NCBI RefSeq assembly: GCF_037055355.1
Contig: NZ_CP146350.1
Location: 8,021,001-8,085,000, forward strand
Length of the DNA: 64,000 nucleotides
DNA from: Streptomyces sp. DG1A-41
GTDB taxonomy: Bacteria > Actinomycetota > Actinomycetes > Streptomycetales > Streptomycetaceae
Reading direction: 5' to 3'
Shown here: in pieces, positions 35,752 to 45,046 of the stretch
Layout: the number at the start of each line of letters is the position of its first letter
Position numbering within the stretch: the first letter of the stretch is position 1
The notes under the pieces: generated by a model
Seen by the model: only the letters and a program-made list of their open reading frames with translations
Databases searched by the model: none
What the model was told of the DNA's origin: nothing
Position numbers and translations under genes: made by a program

Positions 35752-38436
35752 ATGACGGAGGTACGGCCCACGGCCGGCGCCTCGGCTTCCCTGTGGGAGC
35801 GCGACGAGGAAGTCGCCGCCGTCGCACGGGCGGTCGGCAGGCTGTGCGCGGACCGCTCCTCGTCCGGCGGACTGCTGGTCTTCCGCGGCGAGGCCGGACT
35901 CGGCAAGACCGCACTGCTGGCCGAAACCCGCCGCATCGCCGAGGCACACGGCTGCACGGTCTGGTCGGCACGCGGCGGCGAGACCCTCAGGTCGGTCCCC
36001 TTCAACGTCGTACGGCAGTTACTGCAACCGGCACTGGTGTCGATGCTGCCGGAGGAGGCACGCGAGTACCTCGGCGACTGGTACGACATCGCCGGCCCCG
36101 CCCTCGGCATCGCGGACCCCGGCGACCGGCAGGCCGACCCGCAGGGGGTGTGCGACGGCCTGGTCGCCGCCGTGCGCCGGCTCTCCCGCCGGGACTGGCC
36201 GCTGGTGCTGCTCATCGACGACGCCCACTGGGCGGACCAGGAGACCCTGCACTGGCTCGCCGCGTTCGCCGAGCGCCTCGACGAGATGTCCGTCCTGGTC
36301 GTGGTCACCCGCCGCCCGGGCGAGGTCTCCGGCGCGAGCGCGCGGCACCTCGACACCGTCGCCGCCGCCGCGGACGGCCCCGTCACGACCTTGAACGCCC
36401 TCACCCCGGACGCCACGGCCGGACTCACCCGCGCCACCCTGGGCGAGCACGCCGATGCCGCGTTCTGCCGCGAGGTCTGGGCCGTCACCGCCGGCAACCC
36501 CTACGAAACCGTCGAACTCCTAGCCAAGGTGCAGGACAGCGAACTCGAACCGGTCGAGGCCAGGGCCGGGGAACTGCGCGAACTGAACCGCTCGGCCCGC
36601 GGCGGCGGCATCGTCGCCCGCCTGGAGGAACTCGGCATCGACGCCACCAGGTTCGCCTGGGCCGCCGCCATCCTCGGCACCGGCATCTCCATCGACCTGG
36701 TGGCCAAGCTCGCCACCCTCAAGCGCGACAACGCCGTCCGCTGCGCCGAACTGCTGCGCAGCGCCCGCATTCTCACGGCACCCGCCCCCGCGACCGGCCG
36801 CACCGGCGAAGGCGACCTGGAGTTCGTCCACCCGCTCATCGCCACCGCCGTCTACACCTCGATCCCGGACGCCCTGCGCACCGCCATGCACGGCATCGCC
36901 GCCCGCATCGTCACCGACGAGGGACACGGCGCCGCGGCTGCCGCCCGCCACCTCCTGGAGGTCCACCCGGACGACGACGAGGAACTCGTCGATCAGCTGC
37001 GCGAGGCCGCCCGCGAACACCTCGCCGTCGGCGCTCCCGACGCCGCCCGCCGCTGCCTGGAACGCGCCCTGGAGGAACCGCCCCGGCCCGAGGTCCACGC
37101 ACACGTCCTGTACGAACTGGGCTGCGCCACCCTCCTGACCGTGCCCGCCAGGACGATCGGCCACCTGCGGACCGCGCTCGGCATGCCCGGCCTCGACGGC
37201 GACGACCGGGTGGACGCCGTCGTCCGCCTGTCCCAGGCACTGGTCCACAACGACCAGTTGGAGGAGGCCGTCCGCATGGTCGAGTCGGAGGCGGCCCGGC
37301 TGGAACCCGGACCCGCCAGGATGCGGCTGGAGGCCGTGCGCATCATGTGGGAGGGGATCCACGCCAGTGAGGTGTCCTCACCGGGCCGCTCCGAGCGCCT
37401 GGCCGAGCTCGCGCGGACCTGCACCGGCCGGGACAACTCCGAACGTGCGCTGCTCATCCTGCGCGGCTTCGACGCCCTGATGCACGGGGAGAACGCCGAG
37501 GAGGTCGTCGAGCTGTGCGACCGCGCCCTCGTCAACGGCCGGCTGGCCCCCGGACTCGGGTGGACCGGCAGCGAGTGGGGCATCGAACTGCTGCTGATGC
37601 TGGCCAACGCGTACGCCTTCACCGACCGCATCGACCGCGCCGAAAGCCTCTTCAACGAGGCCGTGCGCACCTACGAGATCGCCGGCTGGACGGGCGGACA
37701 CCTCGCCCTGGCGCACGCCTACGTCGGCGTCGCACACCGCAGGCGCGGCCGCCTCGAAGACGCGGAACAGTCCCTGCGCGAGGCGCTGCCCCTCGCCGAG
37801 CGGGTCGGTCGCGGACTGCCCCTGTACTGGACCGTGACCTGCAATCTCGTCGACACGCTGCTCGCCCGCGGTCATGTGGACGAGGCCTGGGACGTCGCGG
37901 AGCGGTACGGCTTCGCCCCGCCCTACCCGTCGACCATAGTGCTTCCGGACCCGCGGGTGGTGCGAGGCCGGCTGCTGCTGGCCGTCGGCCGCACCAAGGA
38001 CGGCGTCAACGAACTGGAGGCCGCCGAGAAGGCGGCGACAGCACGCGGGCACCACAACCCCGTACTCGTCCCCTGGGCGGTCGACCTCGCCCGGGCCCTG
38101 GCCACCGAGGACCCGGCCCGTGCCGCCCGGCTCGCCGTCGACGTCCGCCGCCAGGCCGAGCGCCTCGGCACGGACACCGCCATAGGCGAGGCCCTGCGCT
38201 GCGCCGCCGCCCTGGAGACCGGCCAGCGCGCTGTCCGCCTCGCCGCCCAGGCCGTCACCCACCTGGAGTCCTCGCCCTGCCAGTACGAGCACGCGGCGGC
38301 CCGCATCGAGTACGGCATCGTCGCCCGCTCGGCGGCCGACCTCGCCCGCGGCCTGGACCTGGCGGTCTCCTGCGGCGCGGACGGACTGGCGGCGCGGGCA
38401 CGGGCGGCGCTGAAGGCGGGCGCCGGACCCGGGTAG
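35752..38436 (+). CDS. LAL-type AAA ATPase lacking a LuxR DNA-binding domain
   Basis: This 894-residue protein starts at ATG 35752 after GGGGAGG. The N-terminal ATPase has Walker A (GEAGLGKTAL, about residue 46), Walker B (VLLIDDAHWAD, about residue 160) and the helical lid. The C-terminal half is a TPR-like solenoid (about residues 460-870). Large LuxR regulators of the LAL group end in a helix-turn-helix of 60 residues. Here the solenoid simply ends at LKAGAGPG and no HTH follows on any frame before the convergent SDR gene. It may be a signalling ATPase working through a separate DNA-binding partner, or a LAL protein that lost its output domain. Codon use is normal and there is no frameshift. 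Confidence 0.85.
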   Translation: MTEVRPTAGASASLWERDEEVAAVARAVGRLCADRSSSGGLLVFRGEAGLGKTALLAETRRIAEAHGCTVWSARGGETLRSVPFNVVRQLLQPALVSMLPEEAREYLGDWYDIAGPALGIADPGDRQADPQGVCDGLVAAVRRLSRRDWPLVLLIDDAHWADQETLHWLAAFAERLDEMSVLVVVTRRPGEVSGASARHLDTVAAAADGPVTTLNALTPDATAGLTRATLGEHADAAFCREVWAVTAGNPYETVELLAKVQDSELEPVEARAGELRELNRSARGGGIVARLEELGIDATRFAWAAAILGTGISIDLVAKLATLKRDNAVRCAELLRSARILTAPAPATGRTGEGDLEFVHPLIATAVYTSIPDALRTAMHGIAARIVTDEGHGAAAAARHLLEVHPDDDEELVDQLREAAREHLAVGAPDAARRCLERALEEPPRPEVHAHVLYELGCATLLTVPARTIGHLRTALGMPGLDGDDRVDAVVRLSQALVHNDQLEEAVRMVESEAARLEPGPARMRLEAVRIMWEGIHASEVSSPGRSERLAELARTCTGRDNSERALLILRGFDALMHGENAEEVVELCDRALVNGRLAPGLGWTGSEWGIELLLMLANAYAFTDRIDRAESLFNEAVRTYEIAGWTGGHLALAHAYVGVAHRRRGRLEDAEQSLREALPLAERVGRGLPLYWTVTCNLVDTLLARGHVDEAWDVAERYGFAPPYPSTIVLPDPRVVRGRLLLAVGRTKDGVNELEAAEKAATARGHHNPVLVPWAVDLARALATEDPARAARLAVDVRRQAERLGTDTAIGEALRCAAALETGQRAVRLAAQAVTHLESSPCQYEHAAARIEYGIVARSAADLARGLDLAVSCGADGLAARARAALKAGAGPG

Positions 38437-38437
38437 C

Positions 38438-39229
38438 TCAGGCGCCCAGCAACTGGTCGGTCACCGCGGCGAGTCGCCTGCGCACCCCGGGCTCGTACGC
38501 CGCCTCATGGGCCCGCGCCGGACTCGTCCCGTCGTAGTACCGGCCGCTGCCCAGGTCGCGCGTGGCCAGGGCCAGCACACCGGCCGCCCCGTCGGCCACC
38601 GTGTTCCACGGCGTGACGTCCGCCTCGCGGACCATCGCCGTGTCCATGTAGGTCGCCGGGTGCAGCACGTTCACCGAGACGCCGGTGCCCTCCAGTTCCT
38701 CGGCGAGCGTGAAGGTGTGCGCGGCGAGCGCGAACTTGCTGCGGCAGTACGCCGACACGCCGTCGTAGCCGCGGCTGAACTCGGGGTCCTCGATGTCGAG
38801 GGGTTCCTGACCGGCCGAGCCGACGTTGACGATCCGCGCCGGCGCGTTCGCCCGCAGCACCGGCAGCAGGGCCCGGGTCAGCACGACCGGCGCCAGGTAG
38901 TTCACCGCCAGCCGCAACTCGTGCCCGTCGGCGCTCAGCTCACGGCCCGCACCGGGCGACCCGAACCCCACGCCCGCGTTGTTGACCAGCACGTCGAGTT
39001 CGGGATGCGCGTCGGCGACGTGCCCGGCCAGCTCGCGCACCTGCGCCAGCGAGGCCAGGTCGGCGACGAACGCCTCGGCGTCCCCCTCGGCACGCAGTTC
39101 TCCGGCCAGCCGCTCGGTGCGGCCCGCGTCCCGGCCGTGGACGAGGACGACATGCCCGGAGCGGACGAGTTCGAAGGCGATGTACCGGCCGAGCCCCGAG
39201 GTGGCGCCGGTGATCAGGATGGTGGACAT
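38438..39229 (-). CDS. SDR-family NAD(P)-dependent oxidoreductase
   Basis: This 263-residue classical short-chain dehydrogenase has the cofactor motif TGATSGLG at residues 7-14, NNAG near residue 86, and the catalytic Tyr-Lys in SAYCRSKFAL (about residues 160-164). The VNVGSAG serine lies ahead of them. Arg33 and Arg37 after the second strand (HGRDAGR) favour NADP(H). The start is ATG 39229. The stop is one base from the stop of the convergent ATPase gene. The substrate is unknown; the neighbours give no clear hint. Confidence 0.9.
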   Translation of the reverse strand: MSTILITGATSGLGRYIAFELVRSGHVVLVHGRDAGRTERLAGELRAEGDAEAFVADLASLAQVRELAGHVADAHPELDVLVNNAGVGFGSPGAGRELSADGHELRLAVNYLAPVVLTRALLPVLRANAPARIVNVGSAGQEPLDIEDPEFSRGYDGVSAYCRSKFALAAHTFTLAEELEGTGVSVNVLHPATYMDTAMVREADVTPWNTVADGAAGVLALATRDLGSGRYYDGTSPARAHEAAYEPGVRRRLAAVTDQLLGA

Positions 39230-39293
39230 GCCCCCACCGTAGGCACGCCGTGCGGGACTGAGCGAGATTCCGCCGAGACTACGACCAGCGGGG

Positions 39294-40415
39294 TCACCCT
39301 GCGGCCCCGTCCTCTTCGGCCAGCACCCGCTGGGCCGTCGCGAACGCCGAGTTCGCCGTCGGCACCCCGCAGTACACCGCCGTCTGGAGCAGCACCGCGC
39401 CGATCTCCTCCGGAGTGAGCCCGTTGCGGCGGGCCGCCCGGACGTGCATGGCCAGTTCGTCGTAGTGGCCGTGCGCGACCAGGGCGGTGAGGGTGATCAT
39501 GCTGCGCTCGCGGCGCGACAGCGTCGGGTCGGTCCAGATCTCGCCCCAGGCGTAGCGCGAGATGAAGTCCTGGAAGCGCGCGGTGAAAGGGGTCTGCCGG
39601 GCCTGCGCCCGGTCGACGTGGGCGTCGCCGAGCACCTCGCGCCGCACCTCCATACCGCGCCCGGCGGATCCGCCGAAGTGCGCCCGCAGCGCGGTCAGCA
39701 CCACCTCCGGGCACTGCGCGGGCGCCAGGTGCGAGGCGCCCGGGATCTCCAGGAGCGCCGCGCCCGGCACCGCGTCCGCGATCTGACGCAGATGCGCGGG
39801 CGGCGTCGCCGGATCGTCCCGCCCGGCCACCAGCAGGGTCGGCACGGCGATCTCGGGCAGCCGGTCCCGCAGATCGAACGCGGCGAGCGCGTCACAGCAG
39901 GCGGCGTACGCGTCCGGGTCGGCGCGACGGTGGTCGTCCACCAGCTCCGGCACGGTGAAACCGGACGTGAACCAGCGCGCGTCCGCGCTCTCCGCCAGCC
40001 CGGCCAGCCCTTCCCGCCGCACCAGCGCGGCCCGCTCCTCCCAGGGCTGCGACCCGTTGAAGTGCGCGGAGGAGCAGATCACGGCGAGGGACGACAGCCG
40101 CTGCGGACGGTGCACCGCGAGGTGCAGCCCCACGGCCCCGCCCAGTGACACACCCGCGTACGCGAACCGTTCGATGCCGAGCGCGTCGGCGAGCGCCAGC
40201 ACCAGGTCGGCGAGGTCACCGACCGTCGCGCCCGCGCTGATGAGGTCGGCAGCCGAGCCGCCGTGTCCCGGCAGGTCCCAGCGGACGACCCGATGGGTGA
40301 TCGACAGCTCGGGCGCCACCTTGTCCCACAGGGCGTTCGACGTGCCGAGGGAGGGGCCGAGCAGCAGCGGGGGTGCGGAAGCGGGCCCTTCGGCACGGTG
40401 GTCGAGGAGTGTCAA
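39294..40415 (-). CDS. pcaL: PcaL: 3-oxoadipate enol-lactonase / 4-carboxymuconolactone decarboxylase fusion
   Basis: This 373-residue bifunctional enzyme catalyses the two last ring-derived steps before 3-oxoadipate. Residues 1-250 are an alpha/beta hydrolase, the enol-lactonase, with nucleophile elbow GVSLGGAVG, an AGRDDPATPP acid loop and the GASHLAPAQC histidine. Residues 255-373 are the carboxymuconolactone decarboxylase (GMEVRREVLGDAHVDRA, EIWTDPTLSRRERSMI, HVRAARRNGLTPEEI). I place the start at TTG 40415, which overlaps the pcaB stop (TTGA) and has GGAG five bases ahead. The frame is open further upstream only as a shadow of pcaB. It is the last gene of the operon. The fusion is typical of actinobacteria. 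Confidence 0.93.
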   Translation of the reverse strand: MTLLDHRAEGPASAPPLLLGPSLGTSNALWDKVAPELSITHRVVRWDLPGHGGSAADLISAGATVGDLADLVLALADALGIERFAYAGVSLGGAVGLHLAVHRPQRLSSLAVICSSAHFNGSQPWEERAALVRREGLAGLAESADARWFTSGFTVPELVDDHRRADPDAYAACCDALAAFDLRDRLPEIAVPTLLVAGRDDPATPPAHLRQIADAVPGAALLEIPGASHLAPAQCPEVVLTALRAHFGGSAGRGMEVRREVLGDAHVDRAQARQTPFTARFQDFISRYAWGEIWTDPTLSRRERSMITLTALVAHGHYDELAMHVRAARRNGLTPEEIGAVLLQTAVYCGVPTANSAFATAQRVLAEEDGAAG

Positions 40416-41707
40416 CGTCGCTCCAGAGCACGGTCGGTGAGGGCTCCGGCGGAGCCGGTGTAGTGGGTGGGATCGAGGTCGGCGTCCGCCAGCTCCGGTG
40501 CCTGAGCCAGAGGGCGTCCCTCCGAGGCCAGCCGGATGAGGAGTTCCTTGGCGCGGGCGCGGCCCAGCACCGGGGCCAGCTCGGCGGACAGCCGCTCGGA
40601 GACGATCAACCCGTCGGTGAGGTCCAGGTGTTCGCGCATGACCTCGGGCCTGACCAGCAGTCCCTCCGCCAGCTCGACGGCGTCCCGGGCGGCCCCGCCG
40701 GCCAGCCGCAGCAGGTCCCGCAGCGGCTCCCACTCCGCGTGCCAGGCCCCCGCAGGCCGCTCGTCCTCCGCCGCCATCGCCCCGTACAGCGTGGCCGCGA
40801 GCTGCGGTGCCCGCCGCGCGGCGGAGGCGATGAGGGTGGACCGTACGGGATTGGACTTGTGCGGCATGGCGGACGAACCCCCGCCGCCGCTCTCCGCGGC
40901 CTCGGCGATCTCGGTGCGCGACAGGGTGAGGACGTCCACGGCGAGCTTGCCGAGCGCGCCCGCCGTGAAGGCGAGGCACCCGGCGAGATCGGCGACGGGC
41001 GTCCGCAGGGTGTGCCAGGGCAGATCCGGCGCGCTCAGGCCGAGTTCACGGGCGTAGGCCGCCGGCAGCGCGACCGGGTCGGTCGCCCCGTACGCGCCGA
41101 AAGCCGCCAACGTGCCCGCCGCGCCCCCGAGTTGCGCGGGCAGCGAGTCCCTCACGGCCCTCACCCGGTCCCGCGCGTCCAGGACGAGCGCCCGCCATCC
41201 GGCCGCCTTCAGCCCGAACGTGGTCGGCACGGCGTGCTGGGTGAGCGTCCGCCCCGGCATCGCGGTGTCCCGGTGCTCGGCGGCCAGCCGCGCCAGCGCC
41301 CGTTCCGTACGGCCGAAATCGGCGAGGACCAGGTCCAGGGTGCGCACGGCGACCAGCATCGTCGCCGTGTCCATGATGTCCTGGCTGGTCGCGCCGCGGT
41401 GGACGTAGGGGCCGTACTCGTCGCCGACGGCCTTCGTCAGCTCCGCGACCAGGGCGATGACGGGGTTGCCGCCGGCGCGGGCCCGCTCGGCGAGGGACCG
41501 GACGTCGAAGGCGCCGGCGTCGGCCGCCTCGGTCACCGCCGTCGCCGCCTCGGCGGGGGCCAGCCCCAGCGCCGCCTGGGCCCGGGTCAGCGCGGCCTCG
41601 GCGTCGAGCAGCGCCCGCAGATACGCGTGGTCGCTCGTGGCGGACGCGGCCGCCGAGTCGGCCCACCCGGGGGCGAGCAGGCCGGTGTCGCCGTGCGCAG
41701 CTGTCAC
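40412..41707 (-). CDS. pcaB: 3-carboxy-cis,cis-muconate cycloisomerase
   Basis: This 431-residue enzyme of the fumarase/aspartase superfamily converts 3-carboxymuconate to 4-carboxymuconolactone in the cytoplasm. It carries the superfamily signature loop SSAMPHKSNPVRS near residue 278, the HRGATSQDIMDTA block and the TLTQHAVPTTFG block. GTG 41707 overlaps the pcaG stop by four bases, and its own stop overlaps the start of pcaL, so all three are coupled. The length is typical. Confidence 0.94.
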   Translation of the reverse strand: MTAAHGDTGLLAPGWADSAAASATSDHAYLRALLDAEAALTRAQAALGLAPAEAATAVTEAADAGAFDVRSLAERARAGGNPVIALVAELTKAVGDEYGPYVHRGATSQDIMDTATMLVAVRTLDLVLADFGRTERALARLAAEHRDTAMPGRTLTQHAVPTTFGLKAAGWRALVLDARDRVRAVRDSLPAQLGGAAGTLAAFGAYGATDPVALPAAYARELGLSAPDLPWHTLRTPVADLAGCLAFTAGALGKLAVDVLTLSRTEIAEAAESGGGGSSAMPHKSNPVRSTLIASAARRAPQLAATLYGAMAAEDERPAGAWHAEWEPLRDLLRLAGGAARDAVELAEGLLVRPEVMREHLDLTDGLIVSERLSAELAPVLGRARAKELLIRLASEGRPLAQAPELADADLDPTHYTGSAGALTDRALERR

Positions 41708-42309
41708 TGGAACTCCAGGAAGACCGTCTCGCCTTCGCCCTGAAGGCGGATGTCGAAACGGTACGTGCCGCCCGCCTCCGCCACGGCGATCAGCGTGTCG
41801 CGGCGTCCCTCCTCAAGCCGGGACAACAGCGGGTCGTCGGCGAGCACCGCCTCGTCGCCCGGCAGGTAGATGCGGGTGTAGAGGTGCACGAGAAGCCCGC
41901 GCGCGAAGACGCACACACTGATGTACGGGGCGCTCCGCCCGCGCGCGCCGGGCCGCAGGGTGCGCGCGTACCAGTGGCCGTTCGCATCGGTCTGGATCCG
42001 TCCCCAGCCCGTGAACTCCACGCCGTTGCGCCCCAGGAAGCCGCCCGACGCCGGGTCGCGGCGCATCGAACCGTCCGCTGTCGGCACGTTGCCGTCCGGG
42101 TCCGCGCCCCACAGCTCGATCAGGGCGTCGGGCAGCGGGTTGCCCGCGCCGTCGGTGACGTACCCGTGCACGGTGACCGTGTCCGGATGCCCGAGGGGCG
42201 CGATGTCCTCGCCGCCACGGAACGGCAGGGCGTGGCCGTAGAACGGGCCGACGGTGTGCGACGGGGTGGGCAGCACGCTCTCCGGCCTGCCGGTGTCGAT
42301 CTTCGTCAT
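41704..42309 (-). CDS. pcaG: Protocatechuate 3,4-dioxygenase alpha subunit
   Basis: This 201-residue alpha subunit is the structural partner of PcaH in the iron(III) intradiol dioxygenase that opens protocatechuate to 3-carboxymuconate. PSHTVGPFYGHALPF at the start, HGYVTDGAGNPLPDALIELW and the C-terminal YRFDIRLQGEGETVFLEF match the alpha type. It lacks the iron-binding tyrosines of the beta chain, as expected. It starts at ATG 42309, seven bases behind the pcaH stop. Confidence 0.94.
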   Translation of the reverse strand: MTKIDTGRPESVLPTPSHTVGPFYGHALPFRGGEDIAPLGHPDTVTVHGYVTDGAGNPLPDALIELWGADPDGNVPTADGSMRRDPASGGFLGRNGVEFTGWGRIQTDANGHWYARTLRPGARGRSAPYISVCVFARGLLVHLYTRIYLPGDEAVLADDPLLSRLEEGRRDTLIAVAEAGGTYRFDIRLQGEGETVFLEFQ

Positions 42310-42315
42310 GGCAGC

Positions 42316-43089
42316 TCAGCGCCCTTCTTCGATCCAGGTGGCGTTCGGGCCGTCCAGCACGATGTCCCAGTGGTAGCCCATCGAGAACTCCGGCATCGAC
42401 AGACTGTGGTCGTACGTCGCGACCAGCCGCTGCCGGGCCGCGTCGTCGGTCACCGACTGGATGATCGGGTCGTAGGGGAACAGCGGATCGCTCGGGAAGT
42501 ACATCTGCGTCACGAGCCGCTGCGTGAACGCCGTGCCGAAGACCGAGAAGTGGATGTGCGCGGGCCGCCAGGCGTTGAGGTGCTGGCGCCACGGGTACGG
42601 GCCCGGCTGGATGGTGGTGAAGTGGTAGCGGCCCTCGTCGTCGGTGAGCGTGCGGCCCACGCCGGTGAAGTTCGGGTCCAGCGGGGCGTCGTGCTGCTCG
42701 CGCTGGTGGGCGTAGCGGCCCGCCGAATTGGCCTGCCAGATCTCCACGAGCTGGCCGCGCACCGGGCGGCCGTCGCGGTCCAGCAGCCGCCCGGAGACGG
42801 TGATGCGCTCGCCGATGGGCTCGCCGTCGTGCTGCCGGGTGAGGTCGTTGTCGATCTCGGTGATGTCCCGCTCCCCGAAGGCAGGGGAGGCCAGCTCCAC
42901 CAGCTCCGGGTCCTTGGTGACGTCGATCGTGACCGGCGGCTGCTTGGGATGGCGGAGCACCGAGGAGCGGTAGGGGGCGTAGTCGCGGCGCGGCTGGTGC
43001 TCGACGGGCCCGCCGTCGGCGAGCCGCTTCTCGTAGGCGGCGCGCTCGGCCGCGATCTCCTGGTCGATGTCGTGCTGAGTGAGAGTCAT
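42316..43089 (-). CDS. pcaH: Protocatechuate 3,4-dioxygenase beta subunit
   Basis: This 257-residue catalytic beta subunit carries the intradiol dioxygenase signature (VRGQLVEIWQANSAGRYAHQ) and iron ligands from two tyrosines and the HIH pair in WRPAHIHFSVFG. ATG 43089 with an AGGAAC site is the only sensible start; the longer frame upstream is shadow of the intergenic hairpin region. A 113 bp gap with a repeated Streptomyces-type hairpin element separates it from pcaF, the one place where the operon is not tightly packed. Confidence 0.95.
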   Translation of the reverse strand: MTLTQHDIDQEIAAERAAYEKRLADGGPVEHQPRRDYAPYRSSVLRHPKQPPVTIDVTKDPELVELASPAFGERDITEIDNDLTRQHDGEPIGERITVSGRLLDRDGRPVRGQLVEIWQANSAGRYAHQREQHDAPLDPNFTGVGRTLTDDEGRYHFTTIQPGPYPWRQHLNAWRPAHIHFSVFGTAFTQRLVTQMYFPSDPLFPYDPIIQSVTDDAARQRLVATYDHSLSMPEFSMGYHWDIVLDGPNATWIEEGR

Positions 43090-43116
43090 GAGGGTTCCTG
43101 AGGTTCTTGAGGGTCT

Positions 43117-43200
43117 CGCCCCAAAAGGGGCGCGGGGCTGTTGTCGATGTGCGGCTCCGCCGCGCGGGCGCGACCAGCCACATACGGCCCGCAGCCGAAC
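43117..43200. repeat. Streptomyces-type extragenic repeat/hairpin inside the pca operon
   Basis: CGCCCC-AAAA-GGGGCG (43117-43132) is followed by CGGGGCTGT and then GCGCGACCAGCCACATACGG and CCCGCAGCC. I recognise this arrangement as a common intergenic element of Streptomyces genomes, usually at gene ends. Here it lies between pcaF and pcaH, so it could attenuate or stabilise segments of the mRNA. Confidence 0.6.
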
Positions 43201-43202
43201 GT

Positions 43203-44405
43203 CTACCGTTCCAGGACGAGCGCGAGGCCCTGACCCACCCCGATACAAAGCGTGGCAACACCGACACCGCCGCCACGCCGGGCAAGCTGATGGGCAACGG
43301 TGCCGGCGAGCCGAGCCCCGGACGCACCCAGCGGATGCCCCAGCGCGATCGCACCACCCTGCGGGTTGAGGATCGCGGGATCGAACTCGGGCCACTCGGC
43401 CGCACACCCCAGCACCTGCGCGGCGAAGGCCTCGTTCAGTTCCAGCACGGACAGGTCGTCGAACCCCCTGCCCGCCTTGGCCAATGCCCGGTTCACCGCC
43501 TCGACAGGGGCGAGCCCGAAGTAGTGCGGGTCGATCGCGGAGACACCGGTGGCGGACACCCGGGCCAGCGGCTCGCGGCCCGTGGCCTTCAGACCCTCCT
43601 CGTCGACGAGCAGCAGCGCCGCCGCACCGTCGTTCAGCGGCGACGCGTTGCCCGCCGTCACCGTGCCGCCGTCCATACGGAATGACGGCTTCAGCCCGGC
43701 CATCGCCGCGAGGGAGGCATCCGGACGGACGCTCTCGTCGGCGGCGAACACCACCGGGTCTCCCTTGCGCCGCGGAATCGTCACGGGCACCAACTCACAG
43801 TCCAGCAAGCCCTGTCGCTGTGCGGCCGCAGCCTTCTCGTGACTGCGCAGCGCGAACTCGTCCTGCTGCTGGCGGCCGATCTTGTGCTTGTCGGCGATGA
43901 GCTCCGCGCTCTCCCCGAGCGGGATCGTCCACTGCGGCTCCATGCGCGGGTTGACCATGCGCCAGCCGAGGGTCGTGGAGTACAGCTCGGTGTGCCCGGC
44001 CGGGAAGGGCCTGTCGCTCTTCGGCAGGACGTACGGCGCCCGGGTCATCGACTCGACCCCGCCGGCCAGCGCGATCGAGGCGTCGCCGAGCGCGATCGCA
44101 CGGGCCGCCTGGATCACGGCCTCCAGGCCGGACGCGCACAGGCGGTTGACGGTCACGCCCGGCACGCAGGTGGGCAGGCCGGCGAGCAGGGCGGCCATCC
44201 GGCCGACGTTGCGGTTCTCCTCGCCGGCGCCGTTGGCGTTGCCGAAGTACACGTCCTCGATCCGTGTCGGGTCCAACAGCGGAGTGCGGGTGAGGAGTTC
44301 GCGAATGGCGTGCGCGGCCAGGTCGTCCGGGCGCACGCCGGCCAGCGCGCCGTTGTAGCGGCCGATCGGCGTGCGGACCGCGTCGACGATGTAGACGTCC
44401 TTCAC
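43203..44405 (-). CDS. pcaF: 3-oxoadipyl-CoA thiolase
   Basis: This 400-residue thiolase cleaves 3-oxoadipyl-CoA to succinyl-CoA and acetyl-CoA, the final step of the pathway. The nucleophilic Cys90 lies in [11 protein letters not shown], the [11 protein letters not shown] histidine block is near residue 356, and the second cysteine is in LCIGVGQG near the C-terminus. GTG 44405 overlaps the pcaJ stop (GTGA). The length and the [20 protein letters not shown] segment are typical of the PcaF branch. Confidence 0.95.
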   Translation of the reverse strand: MKDVYIVDAVRTPIGRYNGALAGVRPDDLAAHAIRELLTRTPLLDPTRIEDVYFGNANGAGEENRNVGRMAALLAGLPTCVPGVTVNRLCASGLEAVIQAARAIALGDASIALAGGVESMTRAPYVLPKSDRPFPAGHTELYSTTLGWRMVNPRMEPQWTIPLGESAELIADKHKIGRQQQDEFALRSHEKAAAAQRQGLLDCELVPVTIPRRKGDPVVFAADESVRPDASLAAMAGLKPSFRMDGGTVTAGNASPLNDGAAALLLVDEEGLKATGREPLARVSATGVSAIDPHYFGLAPVEAVNRALAKAGRGFDDLSVLELNEAFAAQVLGCAAEWPEFDPAILNPQGGAIALGHPLGASGARLAGTVAHQLARRGGGVGVATLCIGVGQGLALVLER

Positions 44406-45046
44406 TCCACGTCCTCCGGCACGGTCAGTTCGGCGTCGGTCCTGGCGACGATCTCGGTGGCGGTCACGCCCGGCGCGGTTTCGACCAGGACGAGCCCGTC
44501 GTCGGTGACGTCGAGGACGCCGAGGTCGGTGATGATCCGGTTCACGCACCCCTTGCCGGTCAGCGGCAGGGCGCACTCGGTGAGGATCTTCGGCGAGCCG
44601 TCCTTGGCGGTGTGCGTCATGACGACGACGACCGTACGGGCGCCGTGCACCAGGTCCATCGCCCCGCCGATCCCGGTGATCAGCTTGCCGGGGATCGCCC
44701 AGTTGGCCAGGTCGCCCCGCTCGGAGACCTGCATGGCACCCAGCACCGCCACGTCGATGTGCCCGCCCCGGATCATCGAGAACGACAGCGCCGAGTCGAA
44801 GAAGGACGCGCCGGGCAGAACCGTCACCGTCTCCTTCCCGGCGTTGATCAGGTCCGGGTCGACCTGGTCCTCGGTGGGATACGGGCCTGTACCCAGGATG
44901 CCGTTCTCCGATTCGAGGACGACCTCGACGCCCTCGGGGAGGTAGTTGGGGATGAGGGTGGGCAGGCCGATGCCGAGATTGACGTACTGGCCGTCCCTCA
45001 GCTCCCGCGCCGCCCGCGCGGCCATCTCCTCGCGACTCCAGGCCAT
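44402..45046 (-). CDS. pcaJ: 3-oxoadipate CoA-transferase subunit B
   Basis: This 214-residue subunit forms, with PcaI, the succinyl-CoA:3-oxoadipate CoA-transferase. The catalytic glutamate is in the [13 protein letters not shown] motif (about residue 45), with the [15 protein letters not shown] substrate loop before it. Its ATG overlaps the pcaI stop by one base (TGATG), which fits equal production of the two subunits. The stop overlaps the pcaF start. Confidence 0.94.
   Translation of the reverse strand: MAWSREEMAARAARELRDGQYVNLGIGLPTLIPNYLPEGVEVVLESENGILGTGPYPTEDQVDPDLINAGKETVTVLPGASFFDSALSFSMIRGGHIDVAVLGAMQVSERGDLANWAIPGKLITGIGGAMDLVHGARTVVVVMTHTAKDGSPKILTECALPLTGKGCVNRIITDLGVLDVTDDGLVLVETAPGVTATEIVARTDAELTVPEDVE

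Noticed and set aside
39939..40979. N-terminal extension of PcaL to a start at 40979
   Set aside because: The extension is a shadow of pcaB. The TTG at 40415 with GGAG and TTGA overlap fits the operon style and the family's N-terminus.
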